64,000 nucleotides of DNA from Adineta ricciae (taxonomy: Eukaryota; Rotifera; Eurotatoria; Adinetida; Adinetidae). The stretch covers positions 22,253 through 86,252 of the forward strand of contig CAJNOJ010000382.1 in assembly GCA_905250025.1 (NCBI GenBank), in the 5' to 3' direction. A model generated the notes under the pieces. It was not told where the DNA came from. It searched no databases and saw only the letters and a list, made by a program, of their open reading frames with translations. Shown one piece after another: positions 41,363-54,442 of this stretch (its first letter is position 1; every line of letters starts with the position of its first letter). Made by a program: the position numbers and the translations under genes.

Positions 41363-42962
41363 GTGATTTAGATTTCTTTTCAATAAAACTACCCATATGA
41401 TGCTGCATTACTGTGCTTTAATAGTAGAAAAAAATGCTGATCTTCAATGAAGAGTTTCGGTTTATATGACCAGAGCGTTCTTTATGTGTGAACGAGTGCA
41501 CTACCACATATGTTATAAAATATGGTCGCGGGGATACAAAACAAAGCTCTCCTCAACTCTGAGAAAAGGTTTTGTAGGATAATACGACAATATTAGGGTT
41601 GTTGAAGCACTTTAGAAGATATAGAATGTTGAGATAGATGACATGTGGTGTGCGTATATGTGTACACCTTGGTAGATTCAATATATGTTTGTATATTTAA
41701 AGGAAAACTGCAACATGCATATTATGAAATAATCTACAGATAATAACCGGATTGCATTTTTATTCCATCAAAGGATACCTTTTTGGAATAGCGGATCGTT
41801 GATGATTCACATGAGAGGGATGCAAGACACAGGTGTCGATATAATAGTATATTGAGATTAACGATTATTACATGTCTGGAAACTAGGGAAACAGTTAAAG
41901 AGACAAGAATCATTATAACGCGTATATTTAAGAAAATTAATCATTTTCTATGTCATAACGTGTTGTTTTATTGAAGCAGTTAAAAAAACAAGTTTTGCCA
42001 TCAATCATCGCTCATTGCTCGACTTTTTCTAAAGTCACGAAGGCATGCGAACGTTATCAATATGAGCAGATGAAAATCAAATCTTGTCAAAACGATCTAT
42101 TATACCTGTTTTCTATTAAATGTTCTGAAAGTAGAAAGTCTCAATAGATTTATTGAGTTTGTTTCTTCCATTTTCTTAGGCTCACTCAGATAGATATTCT
42201 TTCGATATACGAGAAACAATACTTTATATTCTTCTGAATCATCAGGAACTCTTATGATCAGTTTAACCGGTTGTACCCTTGCTGATTTCCGAAAAGTAAT
42301 TCCATATCTAGTCTATGTGTCTAAGGAAAAGCGTTTCTTTGTTGTCCTCGTAATAGTTGTCATCGCCAAACTTTGTTCAGATTCGAAATAAAGATCAAAA
42401 GGAAGCGAACGCAATTATTAGTCACATGAAGCTCTATCTGGTTTGCATTCATTTTCATTAAGACTGATTTTTAGGAGATTCGAGAAAGTTTTTTTATATA
42501 TCCATTTGTTCAAAAGCTATAGAATTGGAGTACCTAGAAGTAAGGACCGCAAATCTTTTGTATTGAGACATCTAAGCGAACGTTAGAAAATGTACATAGG
42601 AAAGCGCAAATACGTATGCTTTAGAAATATGTATATAAATTAAAACTTGGCTTCTGGTATCTCACGAATGTGTGCGTGGATTGAAATACGAGCGTAAGTC
42701 TAATTCGTCCACTCATCGGCGTTTACACATCTTCCTTCCCTTATCAAAAACAGTACTTATGTTCTATATATTTTCAATTACTTGCTCGCGGTATATTAAA
42801 GTTTTCTTTATTGATCACTTAGTACACAATCAACGTAAAAATTAAAAAAAGTCGATGCATTTTCTATTTAGACTACTTCTTTTTCAGGCTGTCAAATAAT
42901 GCGTGTATTGTAATTTATGAAATACATATATATTTACTGCTGCTGAAAGCGAACAAATCTCA
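41363..42962. other. Intergenic, 1.6 kb, copy B
   Basis: Aligns with 2748-4390 but with many substitutions and indels. No open frame is shared by both copies, which argues against a gene. Confidence 0.6.
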
Positions 42963-44421
42963 ATGAATCTACGAACCTTGTCAAAGCGTTACTTGCATCA
43001 AACTAGAACCTCTTTGATTGAATTAAATTTGTTTTCAACAGATGAAGACGAAGATTCCCATGAAATGCATAATCAAACGCTTTCAACGCGTATATATTTA
43101 ATCTTATTAGTAGTATCCGTGTTTGGCCTTTTGATTTATACATTGACTGTATCCATTACAGAGACAATCGTTGTCAAACAGCCCTTATATCACCAATACC
43201 AAAAACTGACATATGAACAACTAAATCTTCAATGTCAATGCAAACAAACTTCGATTGCTTTTGATGAATTTGTCGAATTGCAGCCACACTATCATCCTGT
43301 TTGCACGTCAGACTTCATAAGTGACCAATGGCTTGACTTTCTAAGCAATACAAGTCAATTACCTCATCTAAGTGCCACCGATTTTCGTCGAACAGCAGTT
43401 TATTCATTTCAATTTCTTCGAAATTTATGTAAAGTTGCTGAAACAAATATCGATCAAATTGTTCAACAGCAATTCAAGTCCCGATCGTATATCAGCTATC
43501 ATTTAAAGGCTAATAATATATTTCAAGAAGAAATCCGTTCATATGTTGACAAATTGATTGAGACAGAAGAAGTCAATTTTGTACAATTAATTCGAATATT
43601 TTCTGATTTGATACATTCGCAAGGTTTGGCATCCACATTATCTACGAATCTTGTTCACTACAGAAATGTACCGTCGGTTATTACATCAGATATTGATGAT
43701 TTGCTTACATATTACCGTGATATGAAATATTACGACAAGAAAACGCATACGATTTGCCGATGTTATCTTTCCAAATGTATTCAAGAATACGAAATTCGAG
43801 ATTTACAAACTTCTAACATTCTCTTTACAATTCCAAACTTTCACACAGGCTGTTTTATAGTTGATTCTTTACTTGACTCAAGCCTCACATGTTTCTATAA
43901 CCAAACATGTATCAAAGAATTAACATTTCATCTCAATTCTTCATTATCTATCACTACGATTAATTTATCACGATCATTCTCAAAAATAAATCAAACAGTC
44001 TACGAACTTGCAAGTCATCTAATGATTAACGAATGGAACAGAACTACTTCTTTTCACAGATACTATGACCTGTGTCAACCATTCCAATGCATATATACAT
44101 ATGAACATCGATTTGTTATATCTTACGTGATTACTATATTGTGGAGTGCTATTGGCGGTCTAGTAACTATCCTTCGAGTGTTAGTGCCAAATGCTGTAAA
44201 ATTTATTCGAAAAAGAAGACATACCACTAATGAACGTAAGTTTTCGATCTGTTCATGGTATGGGCAGACAGAGGAAGAAAGGTTGGATAAGCACTGTTCT
44301 CATGAAAAAAACTAAAACGAGCCGAAAGTTTTCAATTGGCTGATAAATAAATAACTAATCTGAACCATAGTTTATCGTCTCAAAATATTTTAAAAAACTA
44401 ATCTTTCCTGTAGAAAAGTGA
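42963..44421 (+). CDS. Membrane protein with Cys-rich ectodomain, paralogue 1, copy B
   Basis: Exons 42963-44235 and 44414-44421, 426 residues as in copy A. The terminal exon is again eight bases and codes Gln-Lys-stop. The intron here is 178 nt against 47 in copy A, so B has an insertion or A a deletion inside the intron; donor (GTAAGT) and acceptor (CTGTAG) are kept. Unspliced, the frame would run to 44315 with a tail not matching A. TM helices and all ectodomain Cys are conserved. Confidence 0.72.
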
Positions 44422-44578
44422 AAAGAGCTGTTGGAATTCGACAGGCTGAGAAGTGTACATTCTGTCTTTGAGTCTATTGATATTTATTCCGCTGACGGAA
44501 ACTAAAATATTAAAGTATAAAATGATTACTTCTCTATTTTATATAAGATGAGATTTTGCATAAAATTTGTGCAAATAG

Positions 44579-45980
44579 ATGATAACTCGGAGTGAATTTC
44601 TATAGTTAACATTGATCTTGTTCTATTTTGTGCTTCTTTTTAGAGATTTCCAAGCGTCGTTGGTTGATTGGGCAACTCAAATCCATTAATTTATTTAAAT
44701 CGACTCCACCGTCCACCGATTACGAAGTAGTTTATTTTGAAATTATTTCAACGTATATTTATATTTTCGTTTTTCTTGTCGCACTCATTCTCGTAACAAC
44801 CTATACAGCAGTCCTACCACAAAAAGTCACAATTACAGTACCTTCGCCATCTGTTAAAGAATATGAACATCTGAATGTTCACCATGCCGATACTCTTACG
44901 TGTGAATGCACACAGATTTCTATTGATTTACAAACATTTATTGAAATAACACCTAAATATCACCAAATTTGTTCAAGCGTCTATATAACAGACATATGGT
45001 ACCGATATTTGATTAGTCGTGCTGAGAATGTTTCATCAGGAATTCTTTATATTACAGACGATTTTTCGACAGCTATTGGACCAGCCGTCTTTCGTATGAT
45101 TGAAGTATTTTGCAAGTTGAGCCAGGAAAACGTTCAAACCAAGTTAAACAATCTGAAATCATCCGTTTATATTACAAAAGAAGTCGTACAAAGGACAGTT
45201 TTTATTGCCCAACAAAGTCATACTATTGAACTATTCAAACTTGATCAACATCTGACGAACGCTTTATCAGCGGAAATGTTTGCAGAAATGATACAATGGA
45301 ACTCTCTATATTCCTACATGCAAATAAACTATTCGCCATATCTGCGATACCCTCCATGGTCAGTGCATATGGGGTTTTCCTATGCTGATAAATGTTTATG
45401 TATACTCCAATACAGACACTGCTTTATCCCTGCGACCATTGCAGCTCTTGAGCCAAATAAGACTAGTGTATATGGATCTTTTTGGTCTGTACCAGGAATT
45501 TTCGGCGGATGTTATCCATATTTTGGTGCGTTACCGTCTACTTTAGTCTGTCTGTATAATAAGTCATGTTTATCTGCATTAATATACTACCTTCGACCGA
45601 CGTTTGAATTGAATATCACTGTACTGAAAGAACATTCGCCTCCATCGATATTCAATTCAACAACGAGAATTAATGGATTAATTCAAGAGTCAATGATCGA
45701 GCATTGGCAAATAATCATTAATTATGAGCAATATTACGAAAAATGTAAACCAAAGCAATGTACTTATACGTATGTAAGACGATTTTTGATTACTTATGTT
45801 ATTTCAATAATTCTGGGTGTTATCAGCGGTTTGTCTTGGTCATTAAGGTTAATTGTACCATATTTAGTGAAATTAATAAGAAAACTATGGATCAAGATAA
45901 GATATGAAGATGATCAAGATCAAGATGAAATAAGTAAGTTTACAACTTATCTAAAAGTATTATTCCTTCATATCACATAA
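44579..45980 (+). CDS. Membrane protein with Cys-rich ectodomain, paralogue 2, copy B
   Basis: Exons 44579-44591 and 44644-45980; 52-nt intron; 449 residues, the same as in copy A. The first exon (Met-Ile-Thr-Arg plus one base) is identical to that of A. The Cys motifs CECTQISI, HQICSSVY and EKCKPKQCTYTYVRRF are conserved. A GTAAGT donor near the C-terminus at 45934 may lead to an additional terminal exon. Confidence 0.7.
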
Positions 45981-46314
45981 AGCGATCTCCAAGCATTCAG
46001 AACGTGATCTCAGAAAAAAACGATATTCGATTCATCTTTTTATAGCATATGCTTAGTATACTATTTGATACGATGTTGTTTGGAAAGTTCCACCTCCCTA
46101 ATTACCTTTTGTAATATTCTAGCCCAGTATAAAATAAATATCGTGGTTTTTTTCAAGCCGCATGAAACTAATACATGCATATGAGCATACAAGTAAAAAC
46201 TAGCTCTACAGCTTTTCCGAACTTCGATATTTTTCTTACCAAGAGAGAGAAAAACCATAAATTTTTCTTCTATTGAAAGATTCTGATGTTCGGCTGAAAA
46301 TACTATGTTCAAGA
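45981..46314. other. Intergenic between paralogues 2 and 3, copy B
   Basis: AT-rich; CTCAG followed by seven A (near 46011-46020) parallels the acceptor-like site of copy A. Nothing else is recognised. Confidence 0.5.
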
Positions 46315-47649
46315 ATGACTAGATTCGCTAAAAATTTCAATTTATTCAAACCTTTATTCAAACGGCCACCATCCGTACCGGTATTGGAATGTGAAAAGCA
46401 GTTACAATTGAAACAACAGCTTTTGTCAACGCGTGTCTACATCATTTTCTTATTTGTCTTTACAACTGCACTTATTCTTTACACATCTTTACGCTATAAT
46501 GTGGAAACGAGAAGATTCTCTGTGTCATCGTACTCTGACTATCAAAACTTATCAATTCAATTTCGAACGAGTTCATTATCTTGTCCATGCACGATCATCA
46601 GTAATGAATATTCGAATTTCATTTCAATTGCATCTAAAGCATTTCATCCAGTCGCCGTTAGCCCCTTATTGGATCCAAGGTGGATAGGTCTACAAATAAG
46701 TCTTACAGATGTACCTATTGAAGAAAATTTACCTTTGATCTTTGTGTACTATTTACAGTTCACAAAAAATCTCTACTTTATTGCCAGAACTTTTGCGCAG
46801 GCGAGAATTAAACGTTTTCTATCTACATTCTATACAACATCATTTTTAACTGACAAAGAGCACTTCGAGAAAGATCTCGAACTACAAGTAGACCGATTTC
46901 TACAGTTACTTGCATCGCAATACAAACATCTGATAGAAGTAAGTCGTGCAATGATATCCTCAAATAGCCTGTTACCTGCAGTTCAAACAAATTATGAATG
47001 GGATCTGATCCGAACGCCAAATAATCAAAGTGGAATGCCGTACATATCAGACATTCTCTACATAAATAAAAAATGGAAGACATATCGTAATCAAACATAT
47101 TCATGTCAAATACCATCGAAATTCTATAAAAAACGACTATATTTTCCAAGAACGCAAATCCCTGTGCCTGGAATGTATCTTAGTTGTTATTTTATTGATG
47201 GTCTTCTTCAATCCACACTTGAATGTTTTTTCAATATCACCTGCCTGGAATTATTACGAATCCATATGTTTTCACCATACAACATATCGGCAGGCAAGTT
47301 CGACGCACCGTCAAATTCATCTTTGTATCGAGCGAACTCAACAGTCCAAGAATTAATAGACGTACTGTTTGCTGCAGAATGGTCTGTTAATATTACTTAT
47401 TCATCATATTACGACAAATGTCAGCCAAAAGAATGTCATTACGCAGTTATACAAAAGTTTCAATTATTTTATGTAATGGCGATAACGTGTAGTATTTTGA
47501 GTGGTTCACTCAAAGCATTACCGATAGTTATTCCTCTACTAGTTAAAATTTGTTTTAAGTTATGGAAATATATGAAAGTTAGACAATACTTTCGACGACA
47601 AGGAAACAATAATCGAATCAAGCCTGTGAAACCATCTTTATCGACGTGA
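46315..47649 (+). CDS. Membrane protein, paralogue 3, copy B
   Basis: 444 residues from the ATG giving MTRFAKNFNLFKPLF, equivalent to 7629 in copy A; an in-frame ATG 42 bases upstream is not available in A. Same TM layout and CPCTIIS / DKCQPKECHYAVIQKF motifs. The ectodomain Cys missing in A is also missing here (HPVAVSP), so the loss predates the split. Confidence 0.75.
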   Translation: MTRFAKNFNLFKPLFKRPPSVPVLECEKQLQLKQQLLSTRVYIIFLFVFTTALILYTSLRYNVETRRFSVSSYSDYQNLSIQFRTSSLSCPCTIISNEYSNFISIASKAFHPVAVSPLLDPRWIGLQISLTDVPIEENLPLIFVYYLQFTKNLYFIARTFAQARIKRFLSTFYTTSFLTDKEHFEKDLELQVDRFLQLLASQYKHLIEVSRAMISSNSLLPAVQTNYEWDLIRTPNNQSGMPYISDILYINKKWKTYRNQTYSCQIPSKFYKKRLYFPRTQIPVPGMYLSCYFIDGLLQSTLECFFNITCLELLRIHMFSPYNISAGKFDAPSNSSLYRANSTVQELIDVLFAAEWSVNITYSSYYDKCQPKECHYAVIQKFQLFYVMAITCSILSGSLKALPIVIPLLVKICFKLWKYMKVRQYFRRQGNNNRIKPVKPSLST

Positions 47650-48419
47650 TTTTCAGAAAAACAATGCTTTGCTCATTTGTTGTAATATATGATCGCATGC
47701 GCTAATGAAAATATTCTTTTCCTATTCAAATATCAATTTGACCAATATTCATTATTAAACATACAACAAAACTATCGTTCTATAGTTTTGTTTCAGTAGC
47801 AAACTTCACATAAGTGATCATCAGAGAATTTAGATACTTAACGAAAACTTCGATTTCGTAAATCAGTCTCGAGTAAACTTTGTCAGTAGTACATACATGC
47901 TGTATAATATAACGTAGTCCTATGCTATGTAGCTGATGGATAACAATGCTGGATGAGGTTCGTCTTGATGGAATTCAAAATGATCAGATTCACCGTCGAT
48001 AATTCTCATTGATTCGTATCATACGAAAGTATCGAAAAGTTCTCCGAATGTGTCATGAATATTTCCAAATATGAAATACGATACCACCGTTATTCATCCG
48101 TTTAAGCCAACTGTGTAATTCCGAAATAGACGGTTAGAGTGAGTGTCTTTGTAATCATCGCCATTCTTCACTCGATAGTGAGATTTATCGTTCTCCAAAC
48201 GATAAAGTCCATTGATAAACCTAAATGTGAATAAGTGTAACCGACAACATAGCATATTTTCTATAAAACAAATTTATAATGATTTTTATTATATTTAATA
48301 AGCATATAGAATCGTGCATAATACCAAAAATAAAGATTCAAATAAACTACTAATAAATAATAAAACAAAGGCTTAAGCTGGAAAATCTTCTGTTCGTTTG
48401 ATGTTCGGCACGCATGAAA
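47650..48419. other. Convergent intergenic region, copy B
   Basis: Counterpart of 8964-9754. The 61-codon frame seen in A is broken by TAA here. No gene. Confidence 0.55.
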
Positions 48420-50368
48420 TTAAAAGCTCGTTTGTTGGTTCTCTTCAATCGACGCTGGTGATACACGCACTTTGCCTTCATTACGAAAGACGAGAAAGAA
48501 TATGATTCCAACGGTAAATGACATGATCGATAAGGAAGCGTACATCCACAGTAGTCTGGGATTGACGGTTACTGGCACAAGTGCAAAACCTAGCGCACTA
48601 CCAATGGCTGACGTGAAGAGAAAAAGAGACATGACGATTGATTTCATCGAAGCAGGTGCTTGGGTAAAGGCATATTCAAGGCCGGTGATGGAAGCAAAGA
48701 TCTCCGAGATAGCGATAAAAAAATACGATGGGATTTGCCAAGCAACGACTATATCGTTGTACTTCTGACATCCGTCACATGGTTTCACAGCATAGTTAAG
48801 ATTGGGTCCAGTCTGATAGATTTTATGTTGAACAAACGATGACCATGCCATGGCAATTGAAACACAGATGAATCCACATGTAATACGAGGAATGGATGGA
48901 AAATTAATTTTAAATCGTCGTAAAGTTGGATAGATCACTTTATCGAAGATTGGAATGAAAGCAATCAGTACGATTGGATCAATATTCTGTAAGACATCAT
49001 TGGGTAGAGGACCTAAAGAAATAAATATGCTTCTAATGAGAAATTGGATGATTAAAACTGACTTACCAACATCCATTTGTGCTGCTTGTGATACTAAGTT
49101 AGTTCCCAGTTGATTGTAACAAATCCAATAGAAAGGATAGAAGAGAAAGACACGACAAGCTCGTGTTGCTTGTTTGAGATCATCAATAAATTGGTTTTCT
49201 TTTGCCAATGCTAGTTTTTGTTCTTCATCTTGAATCGGCGATGCAGGATACTCTTTGGCATAATCTAACAGGCCGGACCGATCAGGTTGTCTACCTAACT
49301 TTGATCGCATTCGAATGGCTTTGATAACGACACGACCCGCACGAAGTAGTAATGAACCCATTGGTGGTGAGAGAATGTATCGCTTACGACCAAGTATCAA
49401 AACAACGATAGAACCAGTGAAAACGACCAAAGGTACGAGATAAGCGAGCCAAAACGAATAGTATTTTTCAATATTTGTCGTGGCTATTGAGGAGATTGCA
49501 CCAATATTGATGGCCCAATAAAACCAATTGAACATCGACTGTACCGTGCTGAAAAATAAATACCGCATTTATCATAAAGACGAACAAATCACTTCCGAAA
49601 ACTTACACTTTCGGATCAACAATTTTTCTTTTGCCTTTGATATCTAGAAAGCAAAATCATCAAATCGATCTTCATTCAATCCGTAAATCAAGTACCTTTA
49701 ACCACGGCTTTCGTCACAGTGTACTGTTCGGCCATCAGCGGACTAACATTACTTTTCACGCCACCAGTTCCCATGCCGATAATAGTCATAGCAACGATTA
49801 AACCTGGAAAAGCAACACCCGCGTTAAGCGATGGCGGTATACTCGACAAGACAAGCACCAGCAGTCCAACCATATAGATACAACAGGCCACTATAATTGT
49901 TTTATATTTGCCCCAAAATTGGTCAGCAAGAATAGCACCAGCAATCGGTGTGAGATATGCAAAAAACTGGAAATATGTCGTTAGAGCTGTGGCAGTCTGT
50001 TGGCCACGATCGAGCGCACCTGGCTGGGTACTATTTTCATTCGCTGGGGGAAATTGTATATAGTTTTGAAAAGGACCTGAAAGACCATAGAAAGCAAAAC
50101 GTTCACACAATTCACAGACGACAATCAACCAAGCTCCAATGGGTATTCGATCAGAAACATGTTCTAATGAAGCCATTTCCTCTTCTGTTGGCTCTCTATC
50201 GACCGATTGTTCAGTCCATCCTACAGTAGTCTTCATATTCGTATCACTAACAGCTTTCATTTCAACAGCATCCTTGTTATCCGTATTGTTGGCATTGTTA
50301 TTTTCACTAAGGTATGGGGCATCTGTACTGATGACATTATTCATCTCAATATCGTCGTTGGTATCCAT
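48420..50368 (-). CDS. POT/PTR-family peptide transporter, copy B
   Basis: Exons 50368-49696, 49643-49607 and 49548-48420; 612 residues. Exons 1 and 2 have exactly the same lengths as in copy A (673 and 37 bases). Motifs GMGTGGVKSNVSPLMAEQY and FNWFYWAINIGAISS are conserved. The C-terminus runs seven residues longer than in A (after SIE: ENQQTSF), because A has a TAG there. A proton-coupled di/tripeptide importer by family. Confidence 0.9.
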
Positions 50369-51097
50369 GTTGTATGCAAATTCTCTTGGTAGTTCTCTTT
50401 AGATTTGAAATTTATTTGTCGTATTTAAAACTTTTGATAACACACATTTTCTTAACATATTGTAAAGATAAAAGACGGCTCGTTCTCTTTCTATTCTTTT
50501 CCTCTCTTTCCCCTGCTCTCGGTTGTTTTATCTTTATTTTGTCTCTCAAGGTATTCCTCATGTAAATATCGCGCACAAAGGATTAGTTGTTATTTTTACT
50601 TCGTTTAAATCCTTGAGAGAAACAGTTACAAGACATGCCTACCTCCATCAAATATATAGACGACTCGTTGTTTCTGCACAACCAGATTCTTAACAATGAA
50701 GAATAATTAGAATACTTGAATTTTCATTGCCGAGCTCTTAGTCTCTGTAAATCAGCAGATATTCAACAAGTTTGTCCCACACATATATTTTACATTTACA
50801 TCCTGTTTAGTCATACGTAGATTGATTATTTTTTCAATTGTTTTCAGTACCGATAAATTTTATATCAAATATGTATTTGGAAAATAATCATATAAATCGC
50901 CTCAAGGATTTGACATAGAAGATCTTTTTGATTGAGGATGACTGGTCGTAGGATTGGATGTGTAGTCAGTCTTTTGCCGTTCTGCTACATATGAAAATGT
51001 GTACTACTAAGTCTAATACATTAGTCAATTATTTACAAGAATCGAAGAAAAGAAAATGAACGTTGGTTTACATGAAGTTTTTTCATTCATCCGTGTA
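50369..51097. other. Upstream region of the peptide transporter, copy B
   Basis: Counterpart of 11683-12390, with a similar pyrimidine-rich stretch at 50485-50520. No conserved coding frame. Confidence 0.5.
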
Positions 51098-52011
51098 TTA
51101 AAATCGTCGTATATTAGCAAGTTGTTGACGAGCTAAGGACGCAAGCAGTGGCGACGCTGGTGGTTCGAACATACCACCATAGCTAGGGTATGGATAGTTC
51201 GGATAGAATGGTGGAGGTGATGACGCTGGCGCCGGAACTGGATAACCCGTTGGCCATTGGTTATAAGATGGATATGAAGAGTAAGGTGGTGGATATGCCA
51301 AACTTCCAGCTATCATTGGTGCAAAACCACTCCAGTTTTGTCGTTGCGGAGTGAAACTGTTACCGTTGTTCATTTTAGGTGTATTAGTTTGATATATATC
51401 AAGAATGAAGACAATTATGAGCACTACACAGATTATGGTGACGATTAATCCAAGAAGGCCGATCCACCAAGCCCAATCTAGATATGCACCGGGGTGATTA
51501 CTACGGCCTTGAACACTCATTACACCTAATGCTGCCGATAAGAAGATAACTGCGAAAGGAAAGAGAAAAGAACATTGGATTTGAACCATAAAATGTACTC
51601 ACTGGTGAGAAAGAGAAGTGCAGCTGCAGCTAGAAACATGGTTTCCAGCGGCATTACTGCGAGATCGATAATACCAAGAATGATCAATACTCCAGCGATA
51701 ATATACAGAATAATAGAAGTAATTTCGAGACCTTGAGCAGCTTGAATAAAACCCGGTTTTCCGCTGAAAATCACAGCATTCGTAGCAGAATCGACTGTAT
51801 TCGAATCACTCGACCATTGACTACATGTGCGTGTTGCAGATACTGCTCCATAACAAACACGCCAAAGACCAAACTGCAGATTATAATCTGTATACATAAT
51901 CCATTGGAGTCCTCCAAACGAAACTAAATTTAGAATTAGCAAAAATATATATAAGGCAATTATTGAAGCTAATACGCCTCGACCAAGTATAGTTGCTGGA
52001 ATATACACCAT
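51098..52011 (-). CDS. PMP22/EMP/claudin-like tetraspan protein, copy B
   Basis: Exons 52011-51603 and 51549-51098; 53-nt intron; 286 residues, same as copy A. The GLW...C...C loop and four TM helices are conserved. Most changes fall in the Pro/Tyr-rich tail (for example PAPASSPPPFYPNYPYP), as expected for a disordered segment. Confidence 0.8.
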
Positions 52012-52299
52012 CGTTATGAAAATGCGCAGTTTGAATACTCAGTCATCCTTATATTTTCTTCATCTACCTTCATTACTTATTTTGTTTTTCGTTCTCAAGG
52101 TATTTGTAAATCATTAACAGATTGACTCATTCGTAACGCACGTGCGACTCCTTAACTAAACGTAACAGTCTATTAATATATTTCGTAGCTAAGTATCTAT
52201 AAACAAAAATTCGTTTATTATTGAATTGATCAAACTAGCACTTATTCGAAAAGACTTATGAATAGCATTTTCTGCCGGAATTCATCCGTGCTCATGTTC

Positions 52300-52935
52300 C
52301 TATGCGTTGTCGTCGGAATGGCTCATGAACTGTTGCATGTACAATCTTTGCAGCTCAGCTCTAGCTGTTTGTTGTGAGCGGTACCATCTGACCTTGTCTT
52401 TGTCACCCTCATGTATACTCTTCATCTCTTGATCTAGATAATGGTTAATGTAAAGATCGCTAGCGGTGCAGCAAGCGGCTTGAATGTGCGTTTGGCATGC
52501 GCCTTGGATTGAACGCGACCATTTCAATTGAGGATAGAATCTTATACACAATTGCTGTTTGTAGCAGCAGCCATTGTCCGATAGTATGAAATAAGTGTCC
52601 ACGCCTGGACGATTATGTATGTTTTTTTGAATAAAGTCTACGATTTCGGCATATGTTTGGGTAGGTAGTATTACGATAACAGCAAATCTTCGACTTCTAG
52701 TATTTTCTATTTCCTCACGCCAGGTTGCTACGTCAGAATGGATTTTAACAACGGTATAGTAAGGTCCTAAACTATCTGTTGGATGTTGGATCGATTCGTT
52801 CGGATCAATAATCCGAATAAGGTATTCATCATCAAAGAGGTCTGATGGATATGATGTACCCAATATCACACTCTTATAACAAAAAAAAAAGAATAAGTGA
52901 AACGAAAAATAGGAAACATATTATAAACTCACCAT
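52300..52935 (-). CDS. Unknown protein with an ATG-only first coding exon, copy B
   Basis: ATG at 52935-52933, a 60-nt intron (GTGAGT...TATAAG), exon 2 at 52872-52300; 191 residues. The intron has a longer A-run on the plus strand (4 extra bases versus A), which would break the frame if translated, so the intron is real. An early TAG cuts six residues from the C-terminus relative to copy A. Family not recognised. Confidence 0.7.
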
Positions 52936-53133
52936 TAGAAGCTTTTACCAATCTAGAACAAAAGAAAAACGATTGAAGTTGTTGTTTCAGATAGCACTGT
53001 CACGTTGAAAAAAAGTTGTTCTTTATTTAGTCATTTGTTAAGCAAAAAAAATGAAGCATCATAAACTGTTTATATAAACAGTAGATGCATTCGCATCCTA
53101 TCACAAGTGTCCAACATCACATCGACTGTCGAA

Positions 53134-54442
53134 TCAAATTACAGCTCGTTTCGTTTCTAATTGGAACATCTCGTAGCACGTTATCGATTTCGCGAGAAGC
53201 ATTTCGACGGATAGATGATCACCCTCATTCTCCTGGATGTGTACAGCTTCTTCTCGATAGAAGACAGCAAGATCATGGTACAGTCTGCGTATTAAATTAT
53301 TTACAGTATTGACGCAAGTAGCGCATTGCAACGAATCGTTCTGTTTGCATTCGGAGCTCAAATAGTAAATCTTACCAACGGTATCTTTAGGTATTCTTGG
53401 TGGTTGTGACGAAATATAAGTAATAAAGTATGAAGCTTGAGAAGTTATTGGTGAAAACGAACCAAAATGTGCAATTTCAAGAAAGCAGTGCTGTTCAGAC
53501 AGAAAAGCATTAGACAGATATTTCTTGTCCTCTTGGCACAAGCTTTCATCGTAAAGGAAATAGAGAAACGGTGATCGAATCTGATCACCTATTGACGCTT
53601 TTTCGGATGTTGTAGAATTTGTTTCTTCAATGATATTTTCACACGGTTTTTCTATCAGAAAGAAAGATTTTTCTCACGTCAGTAAATATTATCAAAATTG
53701 TGATGTCCTACCGTGCGGCATTATATAGGTAATCAATTCTTGCCAATCAGGATATTGGGCTGGGTTTAAAGCGTTGACAAACCAAACATTTCTCAAACAT
53801 TTTAATCTATGAATTCTGATCTGATCTCTTATATAGATCTTAAAAATCTGTTGAGATTTTGATTCCACAAGGTCCATTTTATTAACTACAAGATCATAAC
53901 TCAAGCCAATATCATCGAATAGACGAAGTATTTGAGCTAATTCGGTAACTGATGTGGTGATTACAACAATCCGTATATTTAGACCCTTCCAAAAGCTAAT
54001 ATTGTCTTTAGTAAAATTTGTACTGATATCATCGAGTCCCGGCGTATCGTAGATATAGAAATCTTTTGCTTTATATGACTGGGTTTGCTTTGTTACTTCA
54101 CCAACACCCACTTTGGCTACGTTACGTCCTAAAAGCGTATTAATAAGAGTACTTTTACCTGTGCCCAAACGTCCGATGATACCGATGGATGGACCAGCAA
54201 GTGATCGTGATGGCGTTACTGTCGCCATGGGTACTAATATGTCCATCATTTTTTGATTTAACGTTTGCCACGAAAGAAACGACTGCATATCCGCTTTTCT
54301 CAACTGTTTATATAAATCTTCTACAACTGCATGAACTTGGAATTGAGCTTCGTAAGACGAAGCGACATTGTTAGAATAACCTGACATACACGTGTTTCTT
54401 AGTCATATTTAAGTTTATTAGAATCGACTTACTCGCACCCAT
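53134..54442 (-). CDS. P-loop GTPase with possible N-myristoylated start, copy B
   Basis: Exons 54442-54433, 54380-53712 and 53651-53134; 398 residues, every exon the same length as in copy A. P-loop is GRLGTGKST (Ser to Leu at a variable position, still GxxxxGKS), with DTPG and NKMD intact. The short first exon and its splice sites are conserved and give MGASYSNN, again fitting a myristoylation site. The C-terminal half is of unknown type. Confidence 0.75.
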